Shown one piece after another: positions 9,157 to 18,958 of a stretch of 64,000 nt of DNA (the stretch's first letter is position 1; each line of letters starts with the position of its first letter). Under the pieces are notes generated by a model. The model worked only from the letters and a program-made list of their open reading frames with translations, searched no databases and had not been told where the DNA came from. The translations under genes were made by a program, and so were the position numbers. This stretch comes from SAR116 cluster alpha proteobacterium HIMB100 (lineage in GTDB: Bacteria; Pseudomonadota; Alphaproteobacteria; Puniceispirillales; Puniceispirillaceae), in the NCBI GenBank assembly GCA_000238815.2, contig AFXB01000007.1, forward strand, positions 1 through 64,000. The letters run 5' to 3'.

Positions 9157-9274
9157 GCTTCCTATCCGGAACAATTAAATGAGCCAATTATAATATTCAC
9201 ATATTGTATCACTATGCAGAATAATTGTATCATATAACAACACATAAAACGTAACAAAAGCTTAGAACGGTCTC
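9157..9274. promoter_or_regulatory. Divergent promoter region with 21-base-spaced direct repeats
   Basis: AT-rich space between the divergent cystathionine-lyase-like and molybdoenzyme genes. ATTGTATCA occurs at 9203-9211 and again at 9224-9232, exactly 21 bases (two helical turns) apart. This is typical of a regulator binding one DNA face. The IclR gene 11,599-12,372 is a natural candidate regulator, but no family consensus proves it. Confidence 0.45.
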
Positions 9275-11590
9275 ATGAAAACAACTAGAACATCATTAAC
9301 CTCTAATCATTGGGGTGTTGGGCTGGTAGAGACTATTGATGACGAAATCATTGGTGTGCACCCTTTTGCAGAAGACCCAGAACCATCTGACTTAAACAAA
9401 AATATTGTTGAAAGTATACATGGTGAGGCACGTGTACTTCGGCCTGCGTTCCGCAAAAGCTGGTTAGAAAACGGACCAGGCCGCTCCTCAGTCGAACGCG
9501 GCAAAGATACGTTTGTTGAAGTTGAATGGGATGAGGCGTTAGAGCGAATTGCAAATGAACTTTCACGTGTACGGAATACTTTTGGAAATGAGTCTATTTT
9601 CGCAGGCTCTTACGGGTGGGCAAGTGCAGGCCGGTTTCATCATGCACAAAGCCAGTTAAAGCGCTTTTTAAATACACAAGGCGGGTTTGTGGGCTCAGAA
9701 GGAAACTACAGCTATAATGCTGCCCTTGTTTTTATGCCTCATGTTGTTGGCGATTTTCGCGAAAGCGTCGCCGCCGCAACCAGATGGAATGTAATCAAAA
9801 ACCATACGAAACGTGTTGTTTGTTTTGGTGGGGTTCCCACACGAAACGGGCAAATTTCGGATGGCGGAATCTTTAAACACCGTTTGCCCGGCAATCTCAA
9901 AGACTGTGCAGATTCTGGAGTTAAGTTTATAAATATCAGCCCGCTACAATCTGACCTCTTGCCAGAGCTTGAAGCAGAATGGATGCCAACCTGGCCTGGT
10001 TCAGATACAGCAATAATGATGGGGCTGGCCTATACCCTTCTCTCTGAAAACCTTCACAACCAAGAATTTCTGGACACATATACCGTTGGGTTCCCACAAA
10101 TAGCGGCTTACATAATGGGGAAAACTGACGGTCACCCTAAAACTGCTGAATGGGCGGAAAAACAGTCGGGTGTCAAAGCTGACCGTATTAAATCTTTAGC
10201 CCGCGAAATGGTGCAGAACCGAACTATGATCTCGGTTGCTGCAGGAGTGCAGAGAGGTGATTACGGCGAACAACCTTTGTGGATGGCTGTCACCTTAGCG
10301 GCTATGCTTGGTCAAATTGGCTTGCCCGGTGGCGGATATACAATAGCGTATGCAGTAAACGGAAATGTTGGCAACACTGAACGTTTGTTCCGTGCAGGGG
10401 CGTTGAGTCAGGGTACCAATCCGGTTAAATCATATATTCCTGTTGCAATGATAGCTGATCTGCTGCTCAACCCTGGCGGCCATTATCAATATAATGGCCG
10501 CAATTGCACCTTTAACGACATCAGGTTAGTCTGGTGGGCGGGCGGAAACCCATTTCATCACCACCAAGACTTAAACCGTTTGCGCAAGGCATTCCAACGG
10601 CCAGAGACAATTATCGTTAACGAAATCAATTGGACAAGCACAGCGCGGCACGCAGACATTATTCTGCCTGTTGCGAGCCCTCAAGAAAGAACAGATTTTG
10701 GCGCAGGCAAATCGGACAACGCACTTATTCCCATGCCGGCGGCTATAAGCCCTGTTGGTTCCAGCAGAACAGAATACGAAATTTATGCAGAACTAGCCGA
10801 ACGGCTGGGCAACCGCGAGCTTTTCACGGAGAACAAAACCAGCAACGATTGGCTCAATGAGTTGTGGGAGGTCACACGTGAACGTGGACGGCAAGCTGGA
10901 ATGAATTTGCCAAACTGGAAAGACTTTATCTCAGGCGATGCCATTGAGCTGCCTGACCCCTCTCCAAATCAGGTCTTTCTATCTGAATTTCGGACGGACC
11001 CACATGCACATCCTTTAAAAACACCAAGCGGTAAAATTGAACTTTATTCTGAGGTGATTGCGTCTTTCGCGCTTGAAGATTGCCCTGGTCATGCCACGTG
11101 GTTCCCACCAAGAGACGTGAAGGTAGGTTTGAAGAAAGAATATCCACTCTATCTTTTGTCTGGCCAGCCAGCGACGCGTCTGCACAGCCAGTTTGATAAC
11201 GGCACTTATTCAAGATCCCAAAAAATTGACGGACGCGAGCCCGTATTTATACATCCTGATGATGCCGCTTTACGGGGCATACAGACCGGTGATATTGTTG
11301 AATTATTCAACAAGCGCGGCGCATGTCTTGCTGGTGCCCGAGTAACAAATGAAATCGCAAGAGGAAATGTGTTTTTGTGGACTGGTGCATGGTATGATCC
11401 CGATTTTAACGTTAATCAGGACCGTGACCGGCACGGTAACCCAAACACACTCACCCATGATGAAAAAACATCATCTCTTTCCCAAAGCCCCGCTGCCCAC
11501 TCTGCCCTTGTTGACATTCAGAAATTTGCTGGGCCGGTTCCGGATATCACAGTTCATCATCAGCCAGAATTTACCATTCTTGCAGAGTAA
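9275..11590 (+). CDS. Molybdopterin S- or N-oxide reductase, BisC/TorA family
   Basis: DMSO-reductase-family molybdoenzyme, 771 residues. It is closest in layout to biotin sulfoxide reductase/TMAO reductase: no N-terminal iron-sulfur cysteine motif, and a serine Mo ligand, Ser146 in EGNYSYNAA. The N-terminal HWGVG and GSYGWASAGR segments fit. No Tat signal is seen, so it is probably cytoplasmic like BisC, using a small thiol or flavoprotein donor. The C-terminal dinucleotide-binding domain (SGQPATRLHSQFDNG) is present, so the protein is complete. It is divergent from the C-S lyase and forms an operon with iclR eight bases downstream. Likely role: reduction of an S-oxide or N-oxide group, for example a sulfoxide amino acid, before lyase cleavage. 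Reverse (oxidising) use is possible. Confidence 0.85.
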   Translation: MKTTRTSLTSNHWGVGLVETIDDEIIGVHPFAEDPEPSDLNKNIVESIHGEARVLRPAFRKSWLENGPGRSSVERGKDTFVEVEWDEALERIANELSRVRNTFGNESIFAGSYGWASAGRFHHAQSQLKRFLNTQGGFVGSEGNYSYNAALVFMPHVVGDFRESVAAATRWNVIKNHTKRVVCFGGVPTRNGQISDGGIFKHRLPGNLKDCADSGVKFINISPLQSDLLPELEAEWMPTWPGSDTAIMMGLAYTLLSENLHNQEFLDTYTVGFPQIAAYIMGKTDGHPKTAEWAEKQSGVKADRIKSLAREMVQNRTMISVAAGVQRGDYGEQPLWMAVTLAAMLGQIGLPGGGYTIAYAVNGNVGNTERLFRAGALSQGTNPVKSYIPVAMIADLLLNPGGHYQYNGRNCTFNDIRLVWWAGGNPFHHHQDLNRLRKAFQRPETIIVNEINWTSTARHADIILPVASPQERTDFGAGKSDNALIPMPAAISPVGSSRTEYEIYAELAERLGNRELFTENKTSNDWLNELWEVTRERGRQAGMNLPNWKDFISGDAIELPDPSPNQVFLSEFRTDPHAHPLKTPSGKIELYSEVIASFALEDCPGHATWFPPRDVKVGLKKEYPLYLLSGQPATRLHSQFDNGTYSRSQKIDGREPVFIHPDDAALRGIQTGDIVELFNKRGACLAGARVTNEIARGNVFLWTGAWYDPDFNVNQDRDRHGNPNTLTHDEKTSSLSQSPAAHSALVDIQKFAGPVPDITVHHQPEFTILAE

Positions 11591-11598
11591 TCGCGATT

Positions 11599-12372
11599 AT
11601 GACTGAAGAACTTGAAAAGAAATTGCCAAAAGTCGATTCTACCCTTTCAAAAGGCCTATCAATTCTAGAATATTTGACGGCGTCTGCAGAAAGCAAAGGC
11701 GTAAGTGAGCTCTCCAGAGAGTTAGGGTTGACCAAATCCAATACATACAGGCTTCTGCAAAGCCTGATCACATTAGGCTACGTCTCACAGATGCCTGATA
11801 AAAATTATGCTGCATCTCTTAAAACCTGGCAGGTTGGTCGGCGTGTGATCGATCAAATGAACCTGCGAGAGTTGTATCAGGAAGAAATGCAGTGGTTGTC
11901 AAAACAAACCGGGGAAACAGTGTATCTTGCGGTTCAGGATTCATTGGCCGTGGTCTATCTCGATAAAATTGAGAGCCTCAAGCCAATTCGGTCATGGAAC
12001 ACAGTTGGCGCCAGCGTCCCTCTTCATTGTGTTGGTACAGGCAAAGCAATTCTGTCGGTCAAGTATGAAAAATTAAGAGCTCAACTAGCTGATAAGTTGG
12101 AAAAATTTACTGACAAAACGATCACAGATATAGATAAACTTGATGAAGATATGGCCGAAACCAGAACCCGTGGTTATGCATTTGATTGTGGAGAGTACAG
12201 AGAGGGAATTCTCAGCTTTGGAGCGCCTATCTTGCTCCCCAACAGAGAAGTAATCGCCGCAATCGGCCTTTCAGTACCTGAGGTCAATCTACCCAAAGAG
12301 GGCGCTGAAGTTTTAGGCAGGGTCGTGGCTGAAGCTGCATTAAGAGCCTCCGGAAAAATTATCCCACGTTAA
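11599..12372 (+). CDS. IclR-family transcriptional regulator
   Basis: 257 residues: an N-terminal winged HTH (LSILEYLTASAESKGVSELS, then LTKSNTYRLLQSLITLGYV) followed by the IclR effector domain (VGASVPLHCVGTGKAILS, RGYAFDCGEYREGILSFGAPI). The effector-domain cysteine is kept. It lies eight bases after the molybdoenzyme gene, so it is co-transcribed and likely controls the island's catabolic genes. IclR proteins usually sense an aromatic or small-acid intermediate. Confidence 0.9.
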   Translation: MTEELEKKLPKVDSTLSKGLSILEYLTASAESKGVSELSRELGLTKSNTYRLLQSLITLGYVSQMPDKNYAASLKTWQVGRRVIDQMNLRELYQEEMQWLSKQTGETVYLAVQDSLAVVYLDKIESLKPIRSWNTVGASVPLHCVGTGKAILSVKYEKLRAQLADKLEKFTDKTITDIDKLDEDMAETRTRGYAFDCGEYREGILSFGAPILLPNREVIAAIGLSVPEVNLPKEGAEVLGRVVAEAALRASGKIIPR

Positions 12373-12387
12373 GGGGATAACGGCTCT

Positions 12388-12783
12388 TTATATTTCAGGC
12401 TTTTCTATAGGGCCGCCATCAGCTGTCCATCTTGAGAAGCCCTCACGAAGATGTGAGGCGGTAAACCCCATTTCTTGCAAGGTGGCGACGGTAAGAGCCG
12501 AACGCCAGCCTGATGCACAGTGAAACACAAACCTTTTGTCTTCCCCAAAAATATCTTTGAAATAGGGGCTTTCTGGGTCAACCCAAAATTCGACCATTCC
12601 TCGTGGAGCATGAAAACTCCCTGGGATAAAACCACTGCGCTGACGCTCGCGAATGTCACGTATATCGACTATGACAAGATCTGGGTCTTTCATCATCTCG
12701 ATTAAATCCACAACTTCAACTTCTTCGATCTTTGAACGGGCTCGTTTTACCAATTCTGCTGAGTTCATCTTGAGCTTTTTCAT
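12388..12783 (-). CDS. Rhodanese-like sulfurtransferase
   Basis: Single-domain rhodanese, 131 residues. The active-site loop begins at Cys89 in HCASGWRS; the conserved VIVDIRDIRERQRSGFIPGS segment is near residue 40. It moves sulfane sulfur from a persulfide donor to an acceptor. There is no signal peptide, so it is cytoplasmic. It is divergent from the FAD oxidase gene and convergent with iclR. In this island it may dispose of sulfur released by the C-S lyase. Confidence 0.88.
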   Translation of the reverse strand: MKKLKMNSAELVKRARSKIEEVEVVDLIEMMKDPDLVIVDIRDIRERQRSGFIPGSFHAPRGMVEFWVDPESPYFKDIFGEDKRFVFHCASGWRSALTVATLQEMGFTASHLREGFSRWTADGGPIEKPEI

Positions 12784-12884
12784 TACATTCTCGTACTGAT
12801 ATACAGAACAACGATTTCAAATATTGACACGTTTTGGGCAATCTGGCAACACTTATACTGAAGATATTAAGGGGTGTGAATAAT

Positions 12885-14162
12885 ATGGATAAAGCTGTAC
12901 CGATCTCATTATGGGACTCATCAGCAATCGAGCCCAATTATCAGGCTCCTCTTGAACTGGACGAAGCTATAGATGTTGCTATCGTCGGCGGCGGCTTCAC
13001 AGGTCTCTCAACAGCGTTACATGGGGCTCAAAAAGGCCTTAAATGTCATGTCTTTGAAGCACATCAGATAGGGTTTGGCGGTTCCGGCAGAAATTGCGGA
13101 CTAGTCAATGCGGCATTATGGTTGCCGCCTCAAAACGTCAGGGAAAAGCTTGGGCCAAATTATGGGCCACGATTTATTGAACGATTTGGTGGCGGGCCTG
13201 AATATGTATTTCATCTTATTGAGAAACATCAAATTCAATGTGAAGTCACCCGAACGGGAACAATTCATGGTGCCCATTCTCCTAAAGGGTTCGAAGAACT
13301 CAAAGGTCGGCACAAGGAATGGCTAAGACTTAAAAAGCCTGTCGATCTTTTGGGACGGGACGAAGTGTCTGCACTGATTGGCACAGACAAGTTCTATGGC
13401 GGCCTGCTGGATCATCGCGCAGGAACCATCAACCCGATGGGATATTGTCGCGGTTTAGCCCGCGCCGCCCTGAGCGCGGGGGCGACGATCAGTACAGGCA
13501 CGAAAGTCACGAACCTTATCAAAGAACAAAATCACTGGGTTGTTGAGACAAGCCAGGGTAGCATAACGGCAAAAAATGTAGTGTTGGGCACAAATGCCTA
13601 CACTGACCAGTTATGGCCTGACCTGAACCGCGTGTTCACAATGATTCACTATTTTCAACTTGCAACGACACCGCTTGGGCCGGAAGCGGACCATATTCTG
13701 CCAGGAAAGCAAGGTCTGTGGGATACCGGTCCCATCATGTTTAATTATCGACGCGACTCATTTGGGCGCTTGTTGATAGGGTCCATGGGCAAAATCGTCG
13801 GCTCGGCTCAACGCGGACTTTCAAACCTCTGGGCAAAACGCCAAATCAAAAAGATTTTTCCAACTCTAGACAATGTTGAATTTGAAGAAGCCTGGCATGG
13901 GCAAATCGCAATGACGCCTGACCACCTCCCCCGGATTTATGAGCTTGATAAAAACCTGTTCACACCCATTGGCTATAATGGAAGGGGCATCACCACCGGG
14001 ACGATATTTGGGCAGGCCATGGCAGAACTTCTGACAGGCATGAAACCAGAAGACCTTCCTCTCCCGATAACCGATCTTTCAATTGCGCCTTCTGCCCCAC
14101 TTATGTCTCGCCTTTACCAAACCGCTTTTACGGCAAATCAAATCTTCAGAACAGTATTTTAA
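12885..14162 (+). CDS. FAD-dependent amine/D-amino-acid oxidoreductase (DadA/PuuB-like)
   Basis: DAO-family flavoprotein, 425 residues from ATG 12885, with AAGGGG about ten bases upstream. The dinucleotide motif is VAIVGGGFTGLSTALHGA (around residues 27-45). The FAD-contact segment is GFGGSGRNCGLVNAA, where a cysteine stands at the position usually held by glycine in the SGRNGG motif. The C-terminal GYNGRGITTGTIFGQAMAE is typical. Similar proteins oxidise secondary or primary amines to imines. It is first of an operon with hyuA (10-base gap), hyuB (1 base) and the SDR (26 bases). Confidence 0.85.
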   Translation: MDKAVPISLWDSSAIEPNYQAPLELDEAIDVAIVGGGFTGLSTALHGAQKGLKCHVFEAHQIGFGGSGRNCGLVNAALWLPPQNVREKLGPNYGPRFIERFGGGPEYVFHLIEKHQIQCEVTRTGTIHGAHSPKGFEELKGRHKEWLRLKKPVDLLGRDEVSALIGTDKFYGGLLDHRAGTINPMGYCRGLARAALSAGATISTGTKVTNLIKEQNHWVVETSQGSITAKNVVLGTNAYTDQLWPDLNRVFTMIHYFQLATTPLGPEADHILPGKQGLWDTGPIMFNYRRDSFGRLLIGSMGKIVGSAQRGLSNLWAKRQIKKIFPTLDNVEFEEAWHGQIAMTPDHLPRIYELDKNLFTPIGYNGRGITTGTIFGQAMAELLTGMKPEDLPLPITDLSIAPSAPLMSRLYQTAFTANQIFRTVF

Positions 14163-14172
14163 TCGATTGAGC

Positions 14173-16254
14173 ATGAATCAGAACGCAACCCGTGTCGGGG
14201 TCGATATCGGTGGCACATTTACAGATGTTGCCCTAGAAACCCAAGAGGGACTGTTCACCGCTAAGGTGTTGACTGACTACCAAGAGCCTGAGCATGCCAT
14301 TCTGATGGGCATAGAAGAGGCAGCAGAGCGTGCTAAAATTAACTTACGCAGCATAGAGCAAGTTATTCACGGAACAACACTTGTAACAAATTCCCTGATT
14401 GAGCGCCGCGGTGCCAAACTTGCCTTCATCACCACGGAAGGATTTCGAGATGTCATCGAAATGAGATCGGAAAATCGGTTTGAGCAATATGACCTGAATC
14501 TTGAACTTCCCAAGCCTCTGGTTGCCCGCAAAGATCGATACACCATAAATGAACGCATAGGCCCAGACGGTGAAATTTTACTCTCAGCCAGTGATAAGGA
14601 AATCAATGAATTAGCAGCCAAGATTGTTGCGGAGAAATATGAGGCTGTAGCCATAGGCTTTCTGCACGCTTATGCAAATGATGTTCATGAGATCAAAATG
14701 GAACAGGCGCTGCGAGCTCTGCTTCCTCACCTATCTATCTCCATTTCTTCTGTTATTTCTCCTCAAATGCGTGAATTGCCGAGATTTAATACAGTGATTG
14801 CAAATGCGTATGTCCAACCACAAGTTGCCAGCTATCTGGGACGACTGGTAGATAAACTTCGCAATGCATCGATTCCTGCACCTATATTTTTGTTGCATTC
14901 TGGCGGCGGCCTCATCTCTGTAGAGACGGCAACAGAACAGCCCGTTCGTTTACTCGAGTCCGGCCCTGCTGGCGGGGCGATATTTGCAGCAAACTATGCA
15001 AACGCACATAAGCTTAAAAAAGTGCTGTCCTTTGACATGGGCGGGACAACAGCAAAAATTTGTTTAATTGAAGACAGCGAACCAAAAACAGCAAACTTAT
15101 TCGAAATAGCTAGGACATACCGGTTCAAAAAAGGCTCTGGTATGACTGTATCAACTCCCGTAGTGGAAATGGTTGAAATCGGTGCCGGTGGTGGATCTAT
15201 TGCGTCAATTGATGATATGGGGCGCATTCAAGTAGGTCCGCAATCAGCTGGGTCAGAACCAGGACCAGCCTGCTATCAACTTGGCGGAAGCGAGCCTACA
15301 GTCACAGATGCAAATCTGAAACTCGGTCGTCTTGATCCTGACAATTTTGCTGGGGGATCAATCCCCTTATCCCTTATTGCATCTCAAAGGGTTCTCTCAG
15401 AGAGGCTTGGGTCTAAAATCAACATCTCCAGTGAAGAAGCTGCATTTGGCGTAACTGAAATTGTCGACGAAAATATGGCTAATGCCGCTCGCGTTCACAC
15501 CGTTGAAAACGGACGTGACATTGAACATTTCACCATGATTGCCTTTGGTGGTGGCGCCCCCTTGCATGCTTGTCGTCTATGTGAAAAGTTGAATATCAAA
15601 ACGCTGCTAATTCCGCCTGGGGCTGGCGTTGGTTCAGCGATAGGTTTTTTGCGCGCACCCTTCAGCTATGAGGCGAGCAAAGGATTATTTCAGCAATTAG
15701 ACAATTTCAATCTGCTTAGAGTGAATCAGACACTCAATAGTTTGAAAGAAGAAGCTATTGCGTTTGTGGATCAAGGCGCACCACATGGCGTGCGAAATGT
15801 AAAGCTCACCGCATTTATGCGCTATTCAGGGCAAGGATGGGAAATACCTGTTTTGCTGGATTATCGCGAATTTACAGCTGAAGATGTGGACAGCATCAAA
15901 GCCAAGTTTGAACAAAGCTATGAAACTTTGTTTGGTCGTACGATTAAAGGACTACCAATCGAGATCACAAACTGGTCTCTAAGTGTTTCCAGCCCAAAAG
16001 CTAAACATAAAATGGTGAGCCGCCATGATGGTGGTAATCTGGTAAAAGGTGGGCCAGTGAGGCATTTCTATGATGCTGCCCGGAGACAAGAAGTTGAAGC
16101 GCAAGAGGTAAGACGAGAGGAAATAAAACCAGGGGCCAAAATTATTGGGCCGGCTGTTATTGTTGAAGAGGAAACATCAACAATTGTAACCTCATCATTC
16201 TGTGCAATTGGGCAAAGCGACGGAAGCTTGCTGCTGGCTGCAAAGGATATCTAG
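14173..16254 (+). CDS. hyuA: Hydantoinase/oxoprolinase subunit A
   Basis: HyuA/OplA-type ATPase subunit, 693 residues from ATG 14173. The ASKHA phosphate-binding motif is VGVDIGGTFTDVALE near the start. Further family markers are HGTTLVTNSLIERRGA, FDMGGTTAKICLIE and ELPRFNTVIANAYVQP. With HyuB it opens a cyclic amide (hydantoin, 5-oxoproline) using ATP, or carboxylates a ketone in the acetone-carboxylase branch. The absence of a third (gamma) subunit argues for the cyclic-amide role. The stop precedes hyuB by one base. Confidence 0.88.
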   Translation: MNQNATRVGVDIGGTFTDVALETQEGLFTAKVLTDYQEPEHAILMGIEEAAERAKINLRSIEQVIHGTTLVTNSLIERRGAKLAFITTEGFRDVIEMRSENRFEQYDLNLELPKPLVARKDRYTINERIGPDGEILLSASDKEINELAAKIVAEKYEAVAIGFLHAYANDVHEIKMEQALRALLPHLSISISSVISPQMRELPRFNTVIANAYVQPQVASYLGRLVDKLRNASIPAPIFLLHSGGGLISVETATEQPVRLLESGPAGGAIFAANYANAHKLKKVLSFDMGGTTAKICLIEDSEPKTANLFEIARTYRFKKGSGMTVSTPVVEMVEIGAGGGSIASIDDMGRIQVGPQSAGSEPGPACYQLGGSEPTVTDANLKLGRLDPDNFAGGSIPLSLIASQRVLSERLGSKINISSEEAAFGVTEIVDENMANAARVHTVENGRDIEHFTMIAFGGGAPLHACRLCEKLNIKTLLIPPGAGVGSAIGFLRAPFSYEASKGLFQQLDNFNLLRVNQTLNSLKEEAIAFVDQGAPHGVRNVKLTAFMRYSGQGWEIPVLLDYREFTAEDVDSIKAKFEQSYETLFGRTIKGLPIEITNWSLSVSSPKAKHKMVSRHDGGNLVKGGPVRHFYDAARRQEVEAQEVRREEIKPGAKIIGPAVIVEEETSTIVTSSFCAIGQSDGSLLLAAKDI

Positions 16255-16255
16255 A

Positions 16256-17902
16256 ATGACACCAACCACCATAGATTATCAAATCATGTGGAATCGTCTG
16301 ATTGCCGTTGTGGAGGAGCAGGCCACTACACTGATACGAACGGCTTTCTCAACATCTGTGCGCGAGGCAGGCGATCTCTCTGCTGGATTGTTTGATCGTA
16401 GCGGTCGGATGATAGCCCAGGCAGTTACAGGCACACCCGGCCACGTGAATGCAATGGCCGAAAGTGTAAATCATTTTGTCGCCGAAATTGGCAGACAAAA
16501 TATTTTTGAAGGTGATGTATTCATAACAAACGATCCATGGCTGGGTACAGGCCACCTTCACGATATTACCGTTGTAACGCCTGTGTTTCGAAACAAATTG
16601 CATATCGGACATTTTGCTTGCACAGCCCATGTGGTTGACATAGGGGGTCGTGGTTTTGGGCCTGATGGCAATGAAGTATTTGAAGAAGGTCTTTTGATCC
16701 CAATCACTAAATTTGCTGAGCGTGGAGAGGTATCTGATCTTTTGCTAAAAATGGTGCGCGCAAATGTGAGAACACCAGACCAAACTGTCGGCGATATGTA
16801 TTCTCTTGCCGCCTGTAATGAGGCAGGTAACCGCCGCCTGCAATCCATGATGGACGAATTTGAAATAGGCGACCTTGAAGGTTTGTCTGACTTTATTATT
16901 CAATCAAGCCGCAAAGCCACTTTAGAAGCGATTGCCAAAGTCCCAGACGGCTGTTTTGAGCAAGATATGCACGTCGATGGCTATGATGTCCCTGTTCACA
17001 TGATGGTCTCTTTAAAGATTGAAGGTGAGACCCTATCCGCAGATTTTACCGGCACATCAGGAATGAGCCAATATGGTGTGAATGTACCAGAGGTCTACAC
17101 ACGGGCTTACGCCTGCTATGGTTTGAAATGTGCAATCGCTCCGCAAGTGCCAAATAATACAGGTTCCCTTGACCCGTTTACGATCACCGCACCTGAGGGG
17201 TGTATCTTGGCGGCTAAACGCCCTGCCCCTGTTTCAGTTCGTCATGTGCTTGGCCATCTGGTGCCAGATGTTGTTCTGGGAGCTTTGCACAAAGCATTGC
17301 CTGGTGTGGTTCCTGCTGAAGGCGCAAGTGCGTTATGGAACATCCAGATTTCAGCGCGAGCCAGCGCCTCAGAAAGTGAGTTACCTAACCGAGAAATATT
17401 GATGTTCAATTCAGGCGGAACAGGCGCAAGACCTAATGTTGATGGGTTATCGGCGACCGCATTCCCATCTGGCGTTTCAACAATGAGCGTAGAAGCAACA
17501 GAACATGTCGGCCCGATCACTGTGTGGAGAAAAGACTTGCGTGAAGGTTCTGGGGGCGCAGGCGCATTACGTGGAGGGCTTGGTCAAACAATTGAAATTG
17601 AACCCCGCGAGGGTTATGATTTTTACTTTAACGCCATGTTTGACCGGGTTGAACATCCTGCCAGAGGCAGGGAAGGCGGCGCAAGTGGCAGCGCAGGCCG
17701 CGTAGAGCTTGCTGACGGCACAAAATTAAAAAGCAAGGGACGACAGCTTGTCAAAAATGGACAACGCTTGAAATTGAGCCTGCCAGGTGGCGGAGGATAC
17801 GGAGACCCTATGAGACGGCCTCGGGGACAGGTCAAGTCTGATTTGGATGCAGGATTGATTACAAAAGAACAAGCAAGCGACGATTACGGGTTTGAAAGTT
17901 AA
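16256..17902 (+). CDS. hyuB: Hydantoinase/oxoprolinase subunit B
   Basis: HyuB family subunit, 548 residues from ATG 16256. Diagnostic stretches are VEEQATTLIRTAFSTSVREAGDLSAG, NDPWLGTGHLHDI and the C-terminal SLPGGGGYGDP. It forms the catalytic partner of HyuA, immediately upstream. Substrate not predictable from sequence alone; the flanking oxidase and SDR suggest a cyclic amide produced or consumed by redox steps. Confidence 0.88.
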   Translation: MTPTTIDYQIMWNRLIAVVEEQATTLIRTAFSTSVREAGDLSAGLFDRSGRMIAQAVTGTPGHVNAMAESVNHFVAEIGRQNIFEGDVFITNDPWLGTGHLHDITVVTPVFRNKLHIGHFACTAHVVDIGGRGFGPDGNEVFEEGLLIPITKFAERGEVSDLLLKMVRANVRTPDQTVGDMYSLAACNEAGNRRLQSMMDEFEIGDLEGLSDFIIQSSRKATLEAIAKVPDGCFEQDMHVDGYDVPVHMMVSLKIEGETLSADFTGTSGMSQYGVNVPEVYTRAYACYGLKCAIAPQVPNNTGSLDPFTITAPEGCILAAKRPAPVSVRHVLGHLVPDVVLGALHKALPGVVPAEGASALWNIQISARASASESELPNREILMFNSGGTGARPNVDGLSATAFPSGVSTMSVEATEHVGPITVWRKDLREGSGGAGALRGGLGQTIEIEPREGYDFYFNAMFDRVEHPARGREGGASGSAGRVELADGTKLKSKGRQLVKNGQRLKLSLPGGGGYGDPMRRPRGQVKSDLDAGLITKEQASDDYGFES

Positions 17903-17928
17903 AAATGTTTTGCTGAAGGAGCTTATCG

Positions 17929-18681
17929 ATGTCTAAACGAAAACTGGCACTTGTGACTGGTGGTGCACAGGGTATTGGTTATGCTTGTGCGGAAGCTCTA
18001 GCAGAAGATGGTGCGCGCATCATTCTTGCAGATATAAATGAAGCGGGCGTGATGGCTGCTGCAAAAAAGCTTGGCCATAAGACTATTGCGATAGCTTGCG
18101 ATATGGGCGATGCTGAACAGATTAACAATATGTTCGACATGATAGAAGCAGAGCATGGTACGATAGATGTCCTGGTTAATAATGCAGGAATAGCAGAACC
18201 AGGTGATTTTCTGTCCTATAACCTTGAAACGTTTAAACGTGTGATTGACGTAAATCTCTGCGGGGCATTTATTGCTTTGCAGCGCGCGGCAAACGCAATG
18301 GTAAATGCAGGTATTGAAGGGGCAATAGTGAACATGTCTTCAATCAATGCCGTTGTGTCTATCCCGGCAATTCCGGCCTACTGCGCATCAAAGGGCGGCG
18401 TTATGCAGTTGACGAAAGCCTCTGCTCTAGCACTTGCACCGCACAACATCAGGGTAAATGCCGTAGGTCCTGGGTCAATTGACACCGAAATGATGGCCGG
18501 TGTGAACGCAAACCCAGAAGCTATGAAAATGGTCATGTCACGCACACCCCTAAAGCGTATCGGCAGCGCCCGTGAAATAGGGGATGTCGTTGCCTTTTTG
18601 GCAAGTGACAAGGCGAGCTACATAACAGGTGAGACCATTTATGTTGATGGCGGCCGGATCGGTATGAACTACAACTGCTAG
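17929..18681 (+). CDS. Short-chain dehydrogenase/reductase
   Basis: Classical SDR, 250 residues. It has the TGGAQGIG cofactor motif, NNAG, a Ser in NMSSINA and the Tyr-x-x-x-Lys catalytic pair in YCASKGG. The aspartate after beta-2 (LADIN) favours NAD(H). AAGGAG lies before ATG 17929. Last gene of the FAD-hyuA-hyuB operon; likely oxidises an alcohol or reduces a ketone of the same pathway. Confidence 0.88.
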   Translation: MSKRKLALVTGGAQGIGYACAEALAEDGARIILADINEAGVMAAAKKLGHKTIAIACDMGDAEQINNMFDMIEAEHGTIDVLVNNAGIAEPGDFLSYNLETFKRVIDVNLCGAFIALQRAANAMVNAGIEGAIVNMSSINAVVSIPAIPAYCASKGGVMQLTKASALALAPHNIRVNAVGPGSIDTEMMAGVNANPEAMKMVMSRTPLKRIGSAREIGDVVAFLASDKASYITGETIYVDGGRIGMNYNC

Positions 18682-18920
18682 CTGTCACCAAAATCTCCTT
18701 CTGACAACATTCCAGAAAGTGAAGCGTTCTAAACATATCAGCACTTTGAAAGTTGCAAATTGCTGTTACGATGTAATTTTAGTTGGGATTCTAGGGGGAG
18801 TCCCACTGAGGGTATTGGACCGGCTAGGATTTACCGCCCAAGAGGACACATAACTAACACGAACCAAAGTTTGTATTGGACTGAATCTCAACTATCCGTC
18901 ACAGCCTCTGCCAACCCATC

Positions 18921-18958
18921 AAAGGTCCGCTGTCCGAGAGCCGCAGACCGGCCTTTTT
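18921..18958 (+). terminator. Possible terminator after the hyu-SDR operon
   Basis: GGTCCGC pairs with GCAGACC with one wobble, and outer AAAGG with CCTTT; a T5 run follows. Sequence resembles the GGTCCGCGG palindrome at 1837-1857, so it may instead be a degenerate copy of that repeat. It is about 240 bases past the SDR stop. Confidence 0.35.
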
